DNA of 64,000 bases, from positions 1 through 64,000 of the forward strand of contig CANDNT010000011.1 in the NCBI GenBank assembly GCA_947387485.1, in the 5' to 3' direction. Each line of letters opens with the position of its first letter. Within the stretch, counting starts at the first letter, position 1. The position numbers and the translations under genes are program-made. Source of the DNA: Aquimarina rhabdastrellae. GTDB taxonomy: Bacteria; Bacteroidota; Bacteroidia; Flavobacteriales; Flavobacteriaceae. The notes beneath the pieces were generated by a model. It did not search any database. It had not been told where the DNA came from and was given only the letters and a program-made list of their open reading frames with translations. Shown here in pieces: positions 15,780-23,630 of this stretch.

Positions 15780-18764
15780 TTATTCAATAATCATTTTTTT
15801 AGTATCTATCTTATGTCCATTTATAAATAATGTGTAAAAATAAACTCCAGATGCTAGTCCATCTCTATTAATATTTAATTCATTTTCTCCTCTTTTATCC
15901 AAAGATATTGAAGAAACAATCTGTCCAGAAGTATTACTAAAAACCATATCTGCTTGAGCTATTCCTATCGGGATATAATACTTAATAGCTGAAGTTCCAT
16001 TAAAAGGATTAGGTATATTTTGATATAAAATCGCTTGATTAGGGGGATTAGTAGTCAAATCATCTACAGATAATGTACATGCACAATCCTCTAATACTTC
16101 TATACGACTAATTAAATCATTTATTTGTTGTTGTTGCGCTACTATCGTGTTTTGTTGATTTGTATTCATTTCAATAATAGCGGTCAACATAGGACTCAAA
16201 TCTACAGATACAGAAGTTCCGTTTTCTATACCTATAGTAAGATCTGTATCTGATAAATTTGCAGATGTTAAATTTTGATCATCTGCACTTACATAAGAAG
16301 AAAAATCTATTGTATTTGTTCCTCCAGAAATACTTAATATATTATTAGAAAATGACAATTCCTGATTATCTGTATTGTCTAGATATCCTGATAAATCAAC
16401 TGTTCCTACTCCTCCACTTATACCTAAAATATTTGTAGTCAAACTCAATTCTTGATTATCTGTATTGTCTAGATATCCTGATAAATCTACTGTTCCTGCT
16501 CCTCCACTTATACCTAAAGTATTTGTAGTCAAACTCAATTCCTGATTGTCTGTATTGTCTAGATATCCTGATAAATCTACTGTTCCTGTTCCTCCACTTA
16601 TACCTAAAGTATTCGTAGTCAAACTCAATTCCTGATTGTCTGTATTGTCTAGATATCCTGATAAATCTACTGTTCCTGTTCCTCCACTTATACCTAAGGT
16701 ATTTGTTGTTAATGATAATTCTTGATTATCTATTTGAGTAGTCCAAGATAAACTCCCTGCACCATCTGAAACTAACACTTGATTTGCTGCTCCATCTGTT
16801 ATAGGGAATTCATAATTCCCACCTATATTAAGGCCACTAGCTAATTGCAATTTTCCTTTATTATCCAAAGCTGCAATAGGTCTTTCATTAGTTACTCCCC
16901 AAACCCATCCAGCTCCGGTACTAGAACTTGTATTAAATTTAACAATAGCGTGATTATTCCCAAAAGCATCTTTAACTGTTCCGTATTCATAAAGATAATT
17001 TCCTTTACGATCATCTACAGTTATACTAAAATCATTAGAATTAGAATTGAAATAGATCCCATTATAATTATCAGAATTCAGGTATATGTTCTTAATACTC
17101 GTAATATTTTTATTATTCATCCCCAAATTAGTTGTTGCCTTATGATTACCTAGATTATCTCCTGTAGAGGTTACTTGAGTCCAAGCATCTCCATTCCAAG
17201 TATATACCATATCATCTTCTGTATCATATACCATCAAACCTTCATTAGCTGAACCTGGTTTTAACGACGATCGTTGTGAGTTAGTTAATCTATTCAACAA
17301 CAACCCTTTATCGGTATCTGCAAGCTCCAAAGATGCCTTATTACTAGGAGTATCTGTACCTATTCCTACACTTACAGGATTTACAACACCTCCTAGAACC
17401 ATAGTATTAGAGTTCGTGGCTGTAGCTCCGTTTCCTATAGCAATAGCATTTTCTGCACTTACTACTGCGTTATAACCTATAGCTATATTATTGGTTGCAT
17501 CTCCACTTGAATTATCATTTATATCATTTGATTGTGCTCCTGTTCCTATTACAATTGCTCCATTATTTTGAACAACTGTATTGGCTCCTATACCTATAGC
17601 TTCTATATTATCTATAGTTACATTACTTCCTATCCCTATAGAATATGATTGCGCTATATTCGCCTGATATCCCAGTCCTACCGAATAATCTGAATTATCT
17701 GTTGTTTCAAAGTTATGCCCTATAACAATTGCTCCAACAGCATTTTGCATATTTCCTTCATTCCCTATACCTATAGCATATTGTCCCTCGTTATAAGAAT
17801 AATAACCCATAGTTATAACATCATTTTGAGCAGCTATAGCTTGTGATCCAAAAAATGTAGTTCTACTTCTATTTATATTTCCATTAAAATGTGTGAATTC
17901 ATCATCCTCTGCAGTTGTACTGTTTGCTCGACCATATCCTGAATAAGCTCCAAAACCGGCATTATCTTCTCCATCTCTATTAGAAGCTCCTGACAAAAAA
18001 CCTACGTATGTATTTCGATTAGCATTAGTTGTACTATTAGTTCTATTATTATCCCAACCAGCCATAGCACCAATAAAAGTATTAAAATCTGCATATTCTA
18101 TAGCTACTCCAGCTGCTGCTCCAATCACTGTATTATATAATCCTTTACCTAAATCTATAGCAGATGAATCTCCCACTGCGGTATTATGATGTCCCTCATC
18201 AATATCTCGCAAAGATTTGTTCCCAACACCTGTATTACGGTAGCCCGTATCAGAATCAGAACCAGATTCATTACCTATAAAAGTATTTTTATACCCTGTT
18301 GTATTTTCTAAACCTGCATCCTCACCTATAAAAGTATTTTCATATCCTGTAGTATTCAAAGTTCCTGATTCTTCTCCATAAAATGTATTATCATATCCTG
18401 TAGTATTATTTTCGCCAGATTCTGCTCCTATAAAAGTATTATCTCCTCCATTTGTATTTAAACGACCTGCTTCCATTCCTATAAAGGTATTGTCAAATCC
18501 TGTCGTATTTGTATAACCAGTGTTGTAACCTATAAATACATTTTCTGATGCCCTATTATGTCTTCCTGCACGGTAACCAATCAACGTATTATAGTGTTGA
18601 GAAGTAACCGCTGTTCCTGTACTGTCACCAAACATGGTATTAAAATCACCTGTAGTAATATTTATTCCTGATCCAGTACCAGAAAGTTCATTTAAGGTTT
18701 GTCCATGAATTGCAAAAGAAATACTACATAAAAGCACAATTGCTAAGAATAGTTTTTTACTCAT
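15780..18764 (-). CDS. trimeric-adhesin-like T9SS surface protein
   Basis: A 994-residue secreted protein. Signal peptide MSKKLFLAIVLLCSISFAIHG; then about ten Gly/Asn repeats of the form NTTGYDNTFIGxESG (about 40-230), resembling YadA-like head repeats; more head-type repeats with AIGIGxxA (about 310-450); a connector with KASLELADTDKGLLLNR (about 480-530), common in Bacteroidota trimeric tail or adhesin proteins; five 30-residue repeats (about 680-830); a short coiled coil rich in Gln; and a C-terminal T9SS type A sorting domain (LYQNIPNPFNGTSAIKYYIP ... ASGVYFYTL). Likely a trimerising fibre exported by T9SS instead of an autotransporter barrel. Confidence 0.8.
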   Translation of the reverse strand: MSKKLFLAIVLLCSISFAIHGQTLNELSGTGSGINITTGDFNTMFGDSTGTAVTSQHYNTLIGYRAGRHNRASENVFIGYNTGYTNTTGFDNTFIGMEAGRLNTNGGDNTFIGAESGENNTTGYDNTFYGEESGTLNTTGYENTFIGEDAGLENTTGYKNTFIGNESGSDSDTGYRNTGVGNKSLRDIDEGHHNTAVGDSSAIDLGKGLYNTVIGAAAGVAIEYADFNTFIGAMAGWDNNRTNSTTNANRNTYVGFLSGASNRDGEDNAGFGAYSGYGRANSTTAEDDEFTHFNGNINRSRTTFFGSQAIAAQNDVITMGYYSYNEGQYAIGIGNEGNMQNAVGAIVIGHNFETTDNSDYSVGLGYQANIAQSYSIGIGSNVTIDNIEAIGIGANTVVQNNGAIVIGTGAQSNDINDNSSGDATNNIAIGYNAVVSAENAIAIGNGATATNSNTMVLGGVVNPVSVGIGTDTPSNKASLELADTDKGLLLNRLTNSQRSSLKPGSANEGLMVYDTEDDMVYTWNGDAWTQVTSTGDNLGNHKATTNLGMNNKNITSIKNIYLNSDNYNGIYFNSNSNDFSITVDDRKGNYLYEYGTVKDAFGNNHAIVKFNTSSSTGAGWVWGVTNERPIAALDNKGKLQLASGLNIGGNYEFPITDGAANQVLVSDGAGSLSWTTQIDNQELSLTTNTLGISGGTGTVDLSGYLDNTDNQELSLTTNTLGISGGTGTVDLSGYLDNTDNQELSLTTNTLGISGGAGTVDLSGYLDNTDNQELSLTTNILGISGGVGTVDLSGYLDNTDNQELSFSNNILSISGGTNTIDFSSYVSADDQNLTSANLSDTDLTIGIENGTSVSVDLSPMLTAIIEMNTNQQNTIVAQQQQINDLISRIEVLEDCACTLSVDDLTTNPPNQAILYQNIPNPFNGTSAIKYYIPIGIAQADMVFSNTSGQIVSSISLDKRGENELNINRDGLASGVYFYTLFINGHKIDTKKMIIE
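16350..16740 (-). repeat. 90-bp in-frame tandem repeats in the adhesin
   Basis: At least four near-identical 90-bp units (the motif AGATATCCTG recurs at 16381, 16471, 16561 and 16651) plus degenerate ends, encoding DNQELSLTTNTLGISGG and GTVDLSGYLDNT as a 30-residue unit. The near identity suggests recent expansion; copy number may vary between strains. Confidence 0.9.
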
Positions 18765-18801
18765 AATCTAATTAGGTTAAAGAATTCTTTTTTGGTTCTT
18801 T

Positions 18802-18809
18802 CAAAATTA
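18802..18809 (-). promoter_or_regulatory. -7 promoter box TAATTTTG for adhesin
   Basis: Minus-strand TAATTTTG fits TAnnTTTG, about 38 bp before the adhesin ATG. The direct repeats at 18841-18882 lie just upstream of where -33 would be, an activator position. Confidence 0.45.
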
Positions 18810-18840
18810 TGGTAACAATTCAGGATTTTTGCATCTTTAA

Positions 18841-18882
18841 GGGAGACTTCTAGGAGACTTAAAGGGGTACATTTAGGGTGAC
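18841..18882 (-). promoter_or_regulatory. four GGGnGAC-like direct repeats, 11-12 bp period
   Basis: GGGAGAC (18841), AGGAGAC (18852), GGGGTAC (18864) and GGGTGAC (18876) are spaced by one helical turn upstream of the adhesin promoter. The same heptamer type at the same spacing lies upstream of the STAS-HTH operon (13805-13823). This points to one oligomeric activator controlling both; a LuxR-like regulator encoded here is the obvious candidate. Confidence 0.5.
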
Positions 18883-19016
18883 AAACACTTCTAATTTAAA
18901 GCCTCTTAAAATATCTTTTCATATGTCAATCATTTTATTAGGACTCAATTTACCATTGCATTTATTTAAGTATATTGCTAGATATTTAATCAATTATTTC
19001 TAATTATTATTCTGGA

Positions 19017-19499
19017 GTGATTCAAATAGGAAAAATATATCTTGAATTTCAACTCAATGCTATTACTGAGTTAGAATTAATTCATAAAGTCAAAGAATAT
19101 ATTGACACTACTAATAAGCGTTCTAATCTGTTGATAAAAATTATACGATTAAATACAAAAACTAAGGAACATCTTATAGCTCCTGAATTATTAAAAGAAT
19201 TCATTGAGTTACATGTTGACAATTATATAAATCTAAGAGAACACTTTGCTTTAATCATCTTAAAAGAACATTGTGAGTTATTAATCAACAAACAAACTAC
19301 TCCATACAAATTGTGGAGCATAACTAAATCTATCGAAGAACAATTTGATTTTCCAGAATGGTTAGGTGCATTATACGATGCATTAGATTGGTCTGAACCT
19401 GATACCCAAATAGAAAGCTATATGATTAAAGAAGCCCAACAAAGAGTCGCTGCAATTAATCATTTATTGTCTAGTCAATATATGAAGGTAGTTAAATAA
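19017..19499 (+). CDS. hypothetical protein, first gene of PP2C operon
   Basis: Soluble, mostly helical, 160 residues, starting at GTG 19017 after a GGAG-like stretch. It contains LINKQTTPYKLWSITKSIEEQFDFPEW and YDALDWSEPDTQIESYM; I do not recognise the family. It lies 3 bp before a PP2C-type phosphatase and a third gene, all co-directional, so the three are almost surely one operon. Possibly a target, adaptor or immunity-type partner of the phosphatase. No signal peptide. Confidence 0.6.
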   Translation: MIQIGKIYLEFQLNAITELELIHKVKEYIDTTNKRSNLLIKIIRLNTKTKEHLIAPELLKEFIELHVDNYINLREHFALIILKEHCELLINKQTTPYKLWSITKSIEEQFDFPEWLGALYDALDWSEPDTQIESYMIKEAQQRVAAINHLLSSQYMKVVK

Positions 19500-19502
19500 A
19501 AT

Positions 19503-20231
19503 ATGAATATATATACAACATTACATATTGGTGAATTTCACACAAATCATTGTGAAGATTTTCTAATTGTTGAACAAATTGGAACAAATGAAAAATTAAT
19601 TGCTGTTTTGGATGGTTGCACTATGGGTAAAGAATCCGTTTTTGCATCAATTCTTTTTGGGAAAATCTTACGGAATATAGCTAAAAAGAAATTTTATGAA
19701 GAGTTTGTTTCAAATACACCTATAACACTTGAAGAGGTTCTTAAGTTATTAATTAACGAAATTAAAATACTCAAAAACCATCTTGGACTTGAGACTAATG
19801 AACTACTTTCAACCTTGATTATTGGTATTATTAATAGTAATGAATCTCGTGCTGATTTTTTAACCATTGGAGATGGCTTAATTTGTATAGATGGAGAACT
19901 CACAGAATATGAACAAAATGATAAACCTGATTATTTGGGATATCACTTAACAGATGATTTTGATACTTGGTTTAATCATCAAAAACAAAAATTATCTATT
20001 TCTAGTTTTAAAGATTTATCCATTGCAACCGATGGAATCTTCACTTTTAAAAATTTTAAAGATAAGTCTAATCAGAAATCTGAATACGAAATCATTAAAC
20101 ATTTATTGATAGATAATGAAGGAACAGAATTTGATAATTTTCTCGATAGAAAAATCAATTTCTTAAAAGATCAAGAAAATCACATAGTCACAGATGATTT
20201 AGCAATAATTAGAGTTAAAAATGATATTTAA
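19503..20231 (+). CDS. PP2C-family serine/threonine phosphatase
   Basis: A 242-residue, single-domain metal-dependent phosphatase (PPM/PP2C). Metal-site motifs in order: NHCEDF near residue 17-22, AVLDGCTMG near 34, STLIIGII near 103, TIGDGLICIDG near 121, SIATDGIFTF near 177, and TDDLAIIRV at the C-terminus. All key aspartates are present, so it is likely active. No transmembrane or sensor domain. It is sandwiched between two small unknown genes with 2-3 bp spacing, suggesting a dedicated three-protein signalling module. Confidence 0.8.
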   Translation: MNIYTTLHIGEFHTNHCEDFLIVEQIGTNEKLIAVLDGCTMGKESVFASILFGKILRNIAKKKFYEEFVSNTPITLEEVLKLLINEIKILKNHLGLETNELLSTLIIGIINSNESRADFLTIGDGLICIDGELTEYEQNDKPDYLGYHLTDDFDTWFNHQKQKLSISSFKDLSIATDGIFTFKNFKDKSNQKSEYEIIKHLLIDNEGTEFDNFLDRKINFLKDQENHIVTDDLAIIRVKNDI

Positions 20232-20233
20232 TT

Positions 20234-20671
20234 TTGACAAAAAACAAGCCTCTATATCGTATTCCTACTCGATTTACAACTGTTCTTTATGAAACTAATC
20301 AATTGAGATTAGAACACGAATTTGAGTATACTTATCTTATAAATAAATCGAATAATCATATTTTGATGGAAGATGATTTCTATGGAGAACCTCAATGTTG
20401 TTTAATCGATAATAATAATACATGGGCTATTGTAGCTGGCATTCATTTGACCCTTTGGACGCCCAATTCAACACAAAAATATTATACAGATACTTTTAAA
20501 TGGATACACGCTATTAGGCTTAAAAACAATTACACTGTTGAAATTCTAATTGATCCTTGGAGTTCATACGCTTCTATATGGGAACTTTGCTTACCTACTA
20601 AAAAGTTATCCAAAATTTCTAACTTTAAAAAATATCAAAACAAAATACATTCTGATATCATACATTGGTAA
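20234..20671 (+). CDS. hypothetical protein, third gene of PP2C operon
   Basis: A 145-residue beta-rich protein with a TTG start at 20234, 2 bp after the phosphatase stop. Segments such as NNTWAIVAGIHLTLWT, FKWIHAIRLKNNYTVEILIDPWSSYASIWEL and the Trp/Tyr-rich strands suggest a compact beta-propeller-blade or beta-barrel unit. Family not recognised. Coupling to the phosphatase suggests shared function. Confidence 0.55.
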   Translation: MTKNKPLYRIPTRFTTVLYETNQLRLEHEFEYTYLINKSNNHILMEDDFYGEPQCCLIDNNNTWAIVAGIHLTLWTPNSTQKYYTDTFKWIHAIRLKNNYTVEILIDPWSSYASIWELCLPTKKLSKISNFKKYQNKIHSDIIHW

Positions 20672-20701
20672 ATTTAAAAACCACATATCTAACAATAATA
20701 T

Positions 20702-21610
20702 ATGAAAACACATCAATCATTAATACTATTTATTTTTATACTACTCAATCAAATAACGATCGCTCAAGAACATCACAAAACCACAACTGATACCATTCCG
20801 TTTGAACTAACAAAACATAATAATATAGCTATAAAAGCTATCTTAAACGGTACTGATAAGGTTAATTTGATGTTTCATACTGCAACTAGCGGAATTACAT
20901 TGATAAAAGAAGTAACCGATAAATTTACTAGTATGCAATGGTCTCAAGGAGATCATGTAAAAAGTTGGGGAGGTGAGAATAAATCTAGATTTAGCAAAAA
21001 CAATACACTACAAATAGGTAATTTTAAATGGTCTAACCTGTCTATTTGGGAAAACAAAAACTCTGGTCCTACAACAGATGGTAAATTTGGCCCTAATTTA
21101 TTTAAAGACAGAATAATCGAAATCGATTTTGATAATCGTATCCTAATCCTTCATCAAACACTACCTAATAAAATAGCTGCTTATCAAAAACTAGCACTAC
21201 AGTTTGAAAATGATTTTATGTTTATTAACGGAATAAGCAAGGTAGGCGATCAAAATTATCCTAACAAATTTTTAATTCATTCTGGTTTTGGAGGTACAAT
21301 TCTATATGATGATGAGTTTGTACAGAAAACTAAAATTGGTAATCAAATAACAATAATAGACCAACAAGAATTAAAAGATTCTTATGGTAATGTTCTTAAA
21401 ACTAAAAAGGGTATTTTATCACAATTTAAACTAGGAAAAGAAGCATTTGAAAATATCCCCGTAGGCTTTTTTGAAGGTGCCATTGGTAGACAAAAGATGA
21501 GTGTTATAGGTGGTAATTTATTAAAGCGATTTAATTTGATTATTGATGCTAAAAGAACTCATATTTATATCAAATCTAATCAGTTAAAAGATTCACCTTA
21601 CAAAGGTTAG
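20702..21610 (+). CDS. pepsin-like (aspartyl protease fold) protein lacking catalytic Asp
   Basis: Secreted protein of 302 residues, signal peptide MKTHQSLILFIFILLNQITIAQ. The fold matches bacterial retropepsin/pepsin-like proteases: beta hairpins, FHTATSGITLI in place of the first xxDTGAxxxxI, and LIHSGFGGTILYDD in place of the second xxDSGxxGxxL. In both active-site triads the Asp is replaced by His, so hydrolysis by the normal mechanism should be lost. It also keeps the late VIGGNLLKRFNLIID element. Probably a binding or scavenging protein, or a divergent enzyme. Confidence 0.65.
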   Translation: MKTHQSLILFIFILLNQITIAQEHHKTTTDTIPFELTKHNNIAIKAILNGTDKVNLMFHTATSGITLIKEVTDKFTSMQWSQGDHVKSWGGENKSRFSKNNTLQIGNFKWSNLSIWENKNSGPTTDGKFGPNLFKDRIIEIDFDNRILILHQTLPNKIAAYQKLALQFENDFMFINGISKVGDQNYPNKFLIHSGFGGTILYDDEFVQKTKIGNQITIIDQQELKDSYGNVLKTKKGILSQFKLGKEAFENIPVGFFEGAIGRQKMSVIGGNLLKRFNLIIDAKRTHIYIKSNQLKDSPYKG

Positions 21611-21653
21611 TGCTGTTTTTGTAATTTATATAATTGTAAACTTATAAGATCTC

Positions 21654-21911
21654 ATGAAAGAAATCATAAATCAAAAATATCAAGAATTACTTGATTACTT
21701 CGATCCTAAACACTTAAAGATTGATGTTAAATATGAATCAATTAACGTATCAACTTCTGAAACAAAAGATAATACATCAGATAAAATACCTTATGCAAAA
21801 GTAAGAGTTACGCATTTACCTTCTGGAAAGGTAACTTTTGGAACGACTCATACCAGCCAAATCGATAATGCCATTGAAGCCTTAGAAAAATTAAAACATG
21901 AACTGATTTAA
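21654..21911 (+). CDS. small hypothetical protein
   Basis: Soluble 85-residue protein starting MKEIINQKYQELLDYF, with a central beta region (YAKVRVTHLPSGKVTFGTTH) and a C-terminal helix (NAIEALEKLKHELI). Family not recognised. Lies 58 bp before the methyltransferase gene on the same strand. Confidence 0.5.
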   Translation: MKEIINQKYQELLDYFDPKHLKIDVKYESINVSTSETKDNTSDKIPYAKVRVTHLPSGKVTFGTTHTSQIDNAIEALEKLKHELI

Positions 21912-21969
21912 CTAAAGGTTTTGATACTGAAAAATTAAACGAAGCAATACGTATTCTTAAAAGATTAAA

Positions 21970-22599
21970 ATGAGTATAGATAAAGCATATAATTCTTGGG
22001 CTGGACAGTACGATACTAATGAGAATAAAACACGAGATTTAGATAAAACCTCAACTATTGAAACTTTATCTAAATATAATTTTAAAAATGTACTAGAATT
22101 AGGGTGCGGAACTGGTAAAAATACCGAATGGTTAATACCTAAAGCTAAGCGCATTATTGGATTAGATTTTTCTGTAGAAATGTTAGAAATTGCTAAAAAG
22201 AAAATATTAAACCCAAAAGTTAAATTTATAAAGGCTGATCTTACCAAAGATTGGGAAATCAAAAATCAATATGTCGATTTAATAACCTCAAGTTTAACTC
22301 TTGAACATATCGATGATTTAAATCATATATTCCATCAAGCAAATCAAAAACTCACAGATGAGGGTATCTTTTTTATAAGTGAATTGCATCCTTTTAAACA
22401 ATATTCAGGAAGTAAAGCACGATATGAAACCGAAAATGGAATTGAAGAATTACAAGTTTTTACGCATCATATTTCTGATTATATAGAAAATGCCGAAAAT
22501 AACGGATTCATTTTATTAGAAATTAAAGAATGGTTTGATCATAAATCAAAAAAAGAAATTCCGAGACTTATTTCCTTTGTTTTTCAAAAGAAGAAATAA
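21970..22599 (+). CDS. class I SAM-dependent methyltransferase
   Basis: A 209-residue methyltransferase of the UbiE/BioC-like type. SAM motif I VLELGCGTGKNTEWL (about 39-53), acidic end of strand 2 in IIGLDFSVEMLEIAKKK, motif II FIKADLTKDW, motif III DLITSSLTLEHIDDLNHIF, then a C-terminal SELHPFKQYSGSKARYE lid. N-terminal AYNSWAGQYD is the usual start of this family. Substrate unknown, probably a small molecule. Co-directional with the small upstream gene. Confidence 0.85.
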   Translation: MSIDKAYNSWAGQYDTNENKTRDLDKTSTIETLSKYNFKNVLELGCGTGKNTEWLIPKAKRIIGLDFSVEMLEIAKKKILNPKVKFIKADLTKDWEIKNQYVDLITSSLTLEHIDDLNHIFHQANQKLTDEGIFFISELHPFKQYSGSKARYETENGIEELQVFTHHISDYIENAENNGFILLEIKEWFDHKSKKEIPRLISFVFQKKK

Positions 22600-22694
22600 T
22601 AATCCTCAAAGAATGAGCATTGACTAGAACCTTAATACTTTACAACATCAACGCTTAATTTTCGTTATAACTATATAACTATCAACTTATTTTA

Positions 22695-22714
22695 GTACTA
22701 CTCAATTGTAGTAC
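22695..22714. promoter_or_regulatory. inverted repeat GTACTAC-N6-GTAGTAC
   Basis: A perfect 7-bp inverted repeat with a 6-nt spacer, 33 bp upstream of the lipoprotein gene, followed by TTCTTTTAT. It may be an operator or a weak terminator of the methyltransferase transcript; the sequence does not decide. Confidence 0.35.
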
Positions 22715-22746
22715 AATTCTTTTATACTTAACTAAACCATACGATC

Positions 22747-23628
22747 ATGTTTCCTAATAAAGTTATTTTCTTCTGTCTCGGTATTCTATTATGTTATAGT
22801 TCTTGTAAAAGTGATAATCAAACTGAAGAACCTACCAATGCTCCTAAATTGATCTTAAAATTTAAATTTGATCCTACTCAGGAACGATTGGGTAATTTTG
22901 GAGAACCTCAAACTATACCTGATGGTCATGCTGCTCAAACTCCAACATTTAATACTATGGGAGTTCATTTTATAGAGTTATCCAGAGCAAATGATATTCC
23001 TGCTTATAATGGTACTCAATTGTACGAAAGTCCTACCACTACTCAAGGAGGAGGAACTGCTATTGATTTTGATCAAGCTTTATATGGCGGTAATGGAGAT
23101 ACGTTTTTTGAAATACCACTTAATCAAATAACTCCTGATACCTATAAATATTTAAGAATATCGCTTTCTTATCAGAATTACACTATCGATTTTAGAGCAC
23201 AAAACACCGACTTAAAAGGTACTATAGCTTCTTTTATAGGTGCTAATACTTACATCAATTCTTATAAAATCAAAAACGAATCTGTAATCGTCAACGGTAA
23301 TAAGTTGCAAGGTTACTGGGGATTTGAAACTCACCCGCCTCATGTTCAAGTATCAGAAGGACAAGCTCCTCCTGGAGCTACTACTGTACCTAATCCTATT
23401 TTTGAGAACTCTCCTATTCCTGCTGGCTCTTGTCTTGTTACAGGAACATTCAATACTCCACTAGTAATACGTGGAAACGAAACCAGTGATATCGTTATTA
23501 CATGCTCCATTTCTATTAATAAGAGCTTTGAATGGGAAGATCCTAATCAAAACGGAACTTATGAACCTCTAGAAGGTGATACAGTAGTAGATATGGGAGT
23601 ACGTGGTCTAATACCCATTGTTCAATAA
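22747..23628 (+). CDS. lipoprotein, unknown function
   Basis: Lipoprotein of 293 residues: MFPNKVIFFCLGILLCYSSC with Cys at residue 20. The mature part is a single beta-rich domain with KLILKFKFDPTQERLGNFGEP and GGTAIDFDQALYGGNGDTFFEIPL and a Trp/acidic C-terminus (FEWEDPNQNGTYEPLEG). Similar lipoproteins occur widely in Flavobacteriia with no assigned role. It converges with the isoprenoid cluster, ending 2 bp from the stop of the 1219-residue gene, so each may read into the other. Confidence 0.65.
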   Translation: MFPNKVIFFCLGILLCYSSCKSDNQTEEPTNAPKLILKFKFDPTQERLGNFGEPQTIPDGHAAQTPTFNTMGVHFIELSRANDIPAYNGTQLYESPTTTQGGGTAIDFDQALYGGNGDTFFEIPLNQITPDTYKYLRISLSYQNYTIDFRAQNTDLKGTIASFIGANTYINSYKIKNESVIVNGNKLQGYWGFETHPPHVQVSEGQAPPGATTVPNPIFENSPIPAGSCLVTGTFNTPLVIRGNETSDIVITCSISINKSFEWEDPNQNGTYEPLEGDTVVDMGVRGLIPIVQ

Positions 23629-23630
23629 CA

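Noticed and set aside
16350-16740. CRISPR-like repeats
   Set aside because: Units are 90 bp, in frame and nearly identical throughout with no unique spacers, and lie inside a long protein-coding gene.
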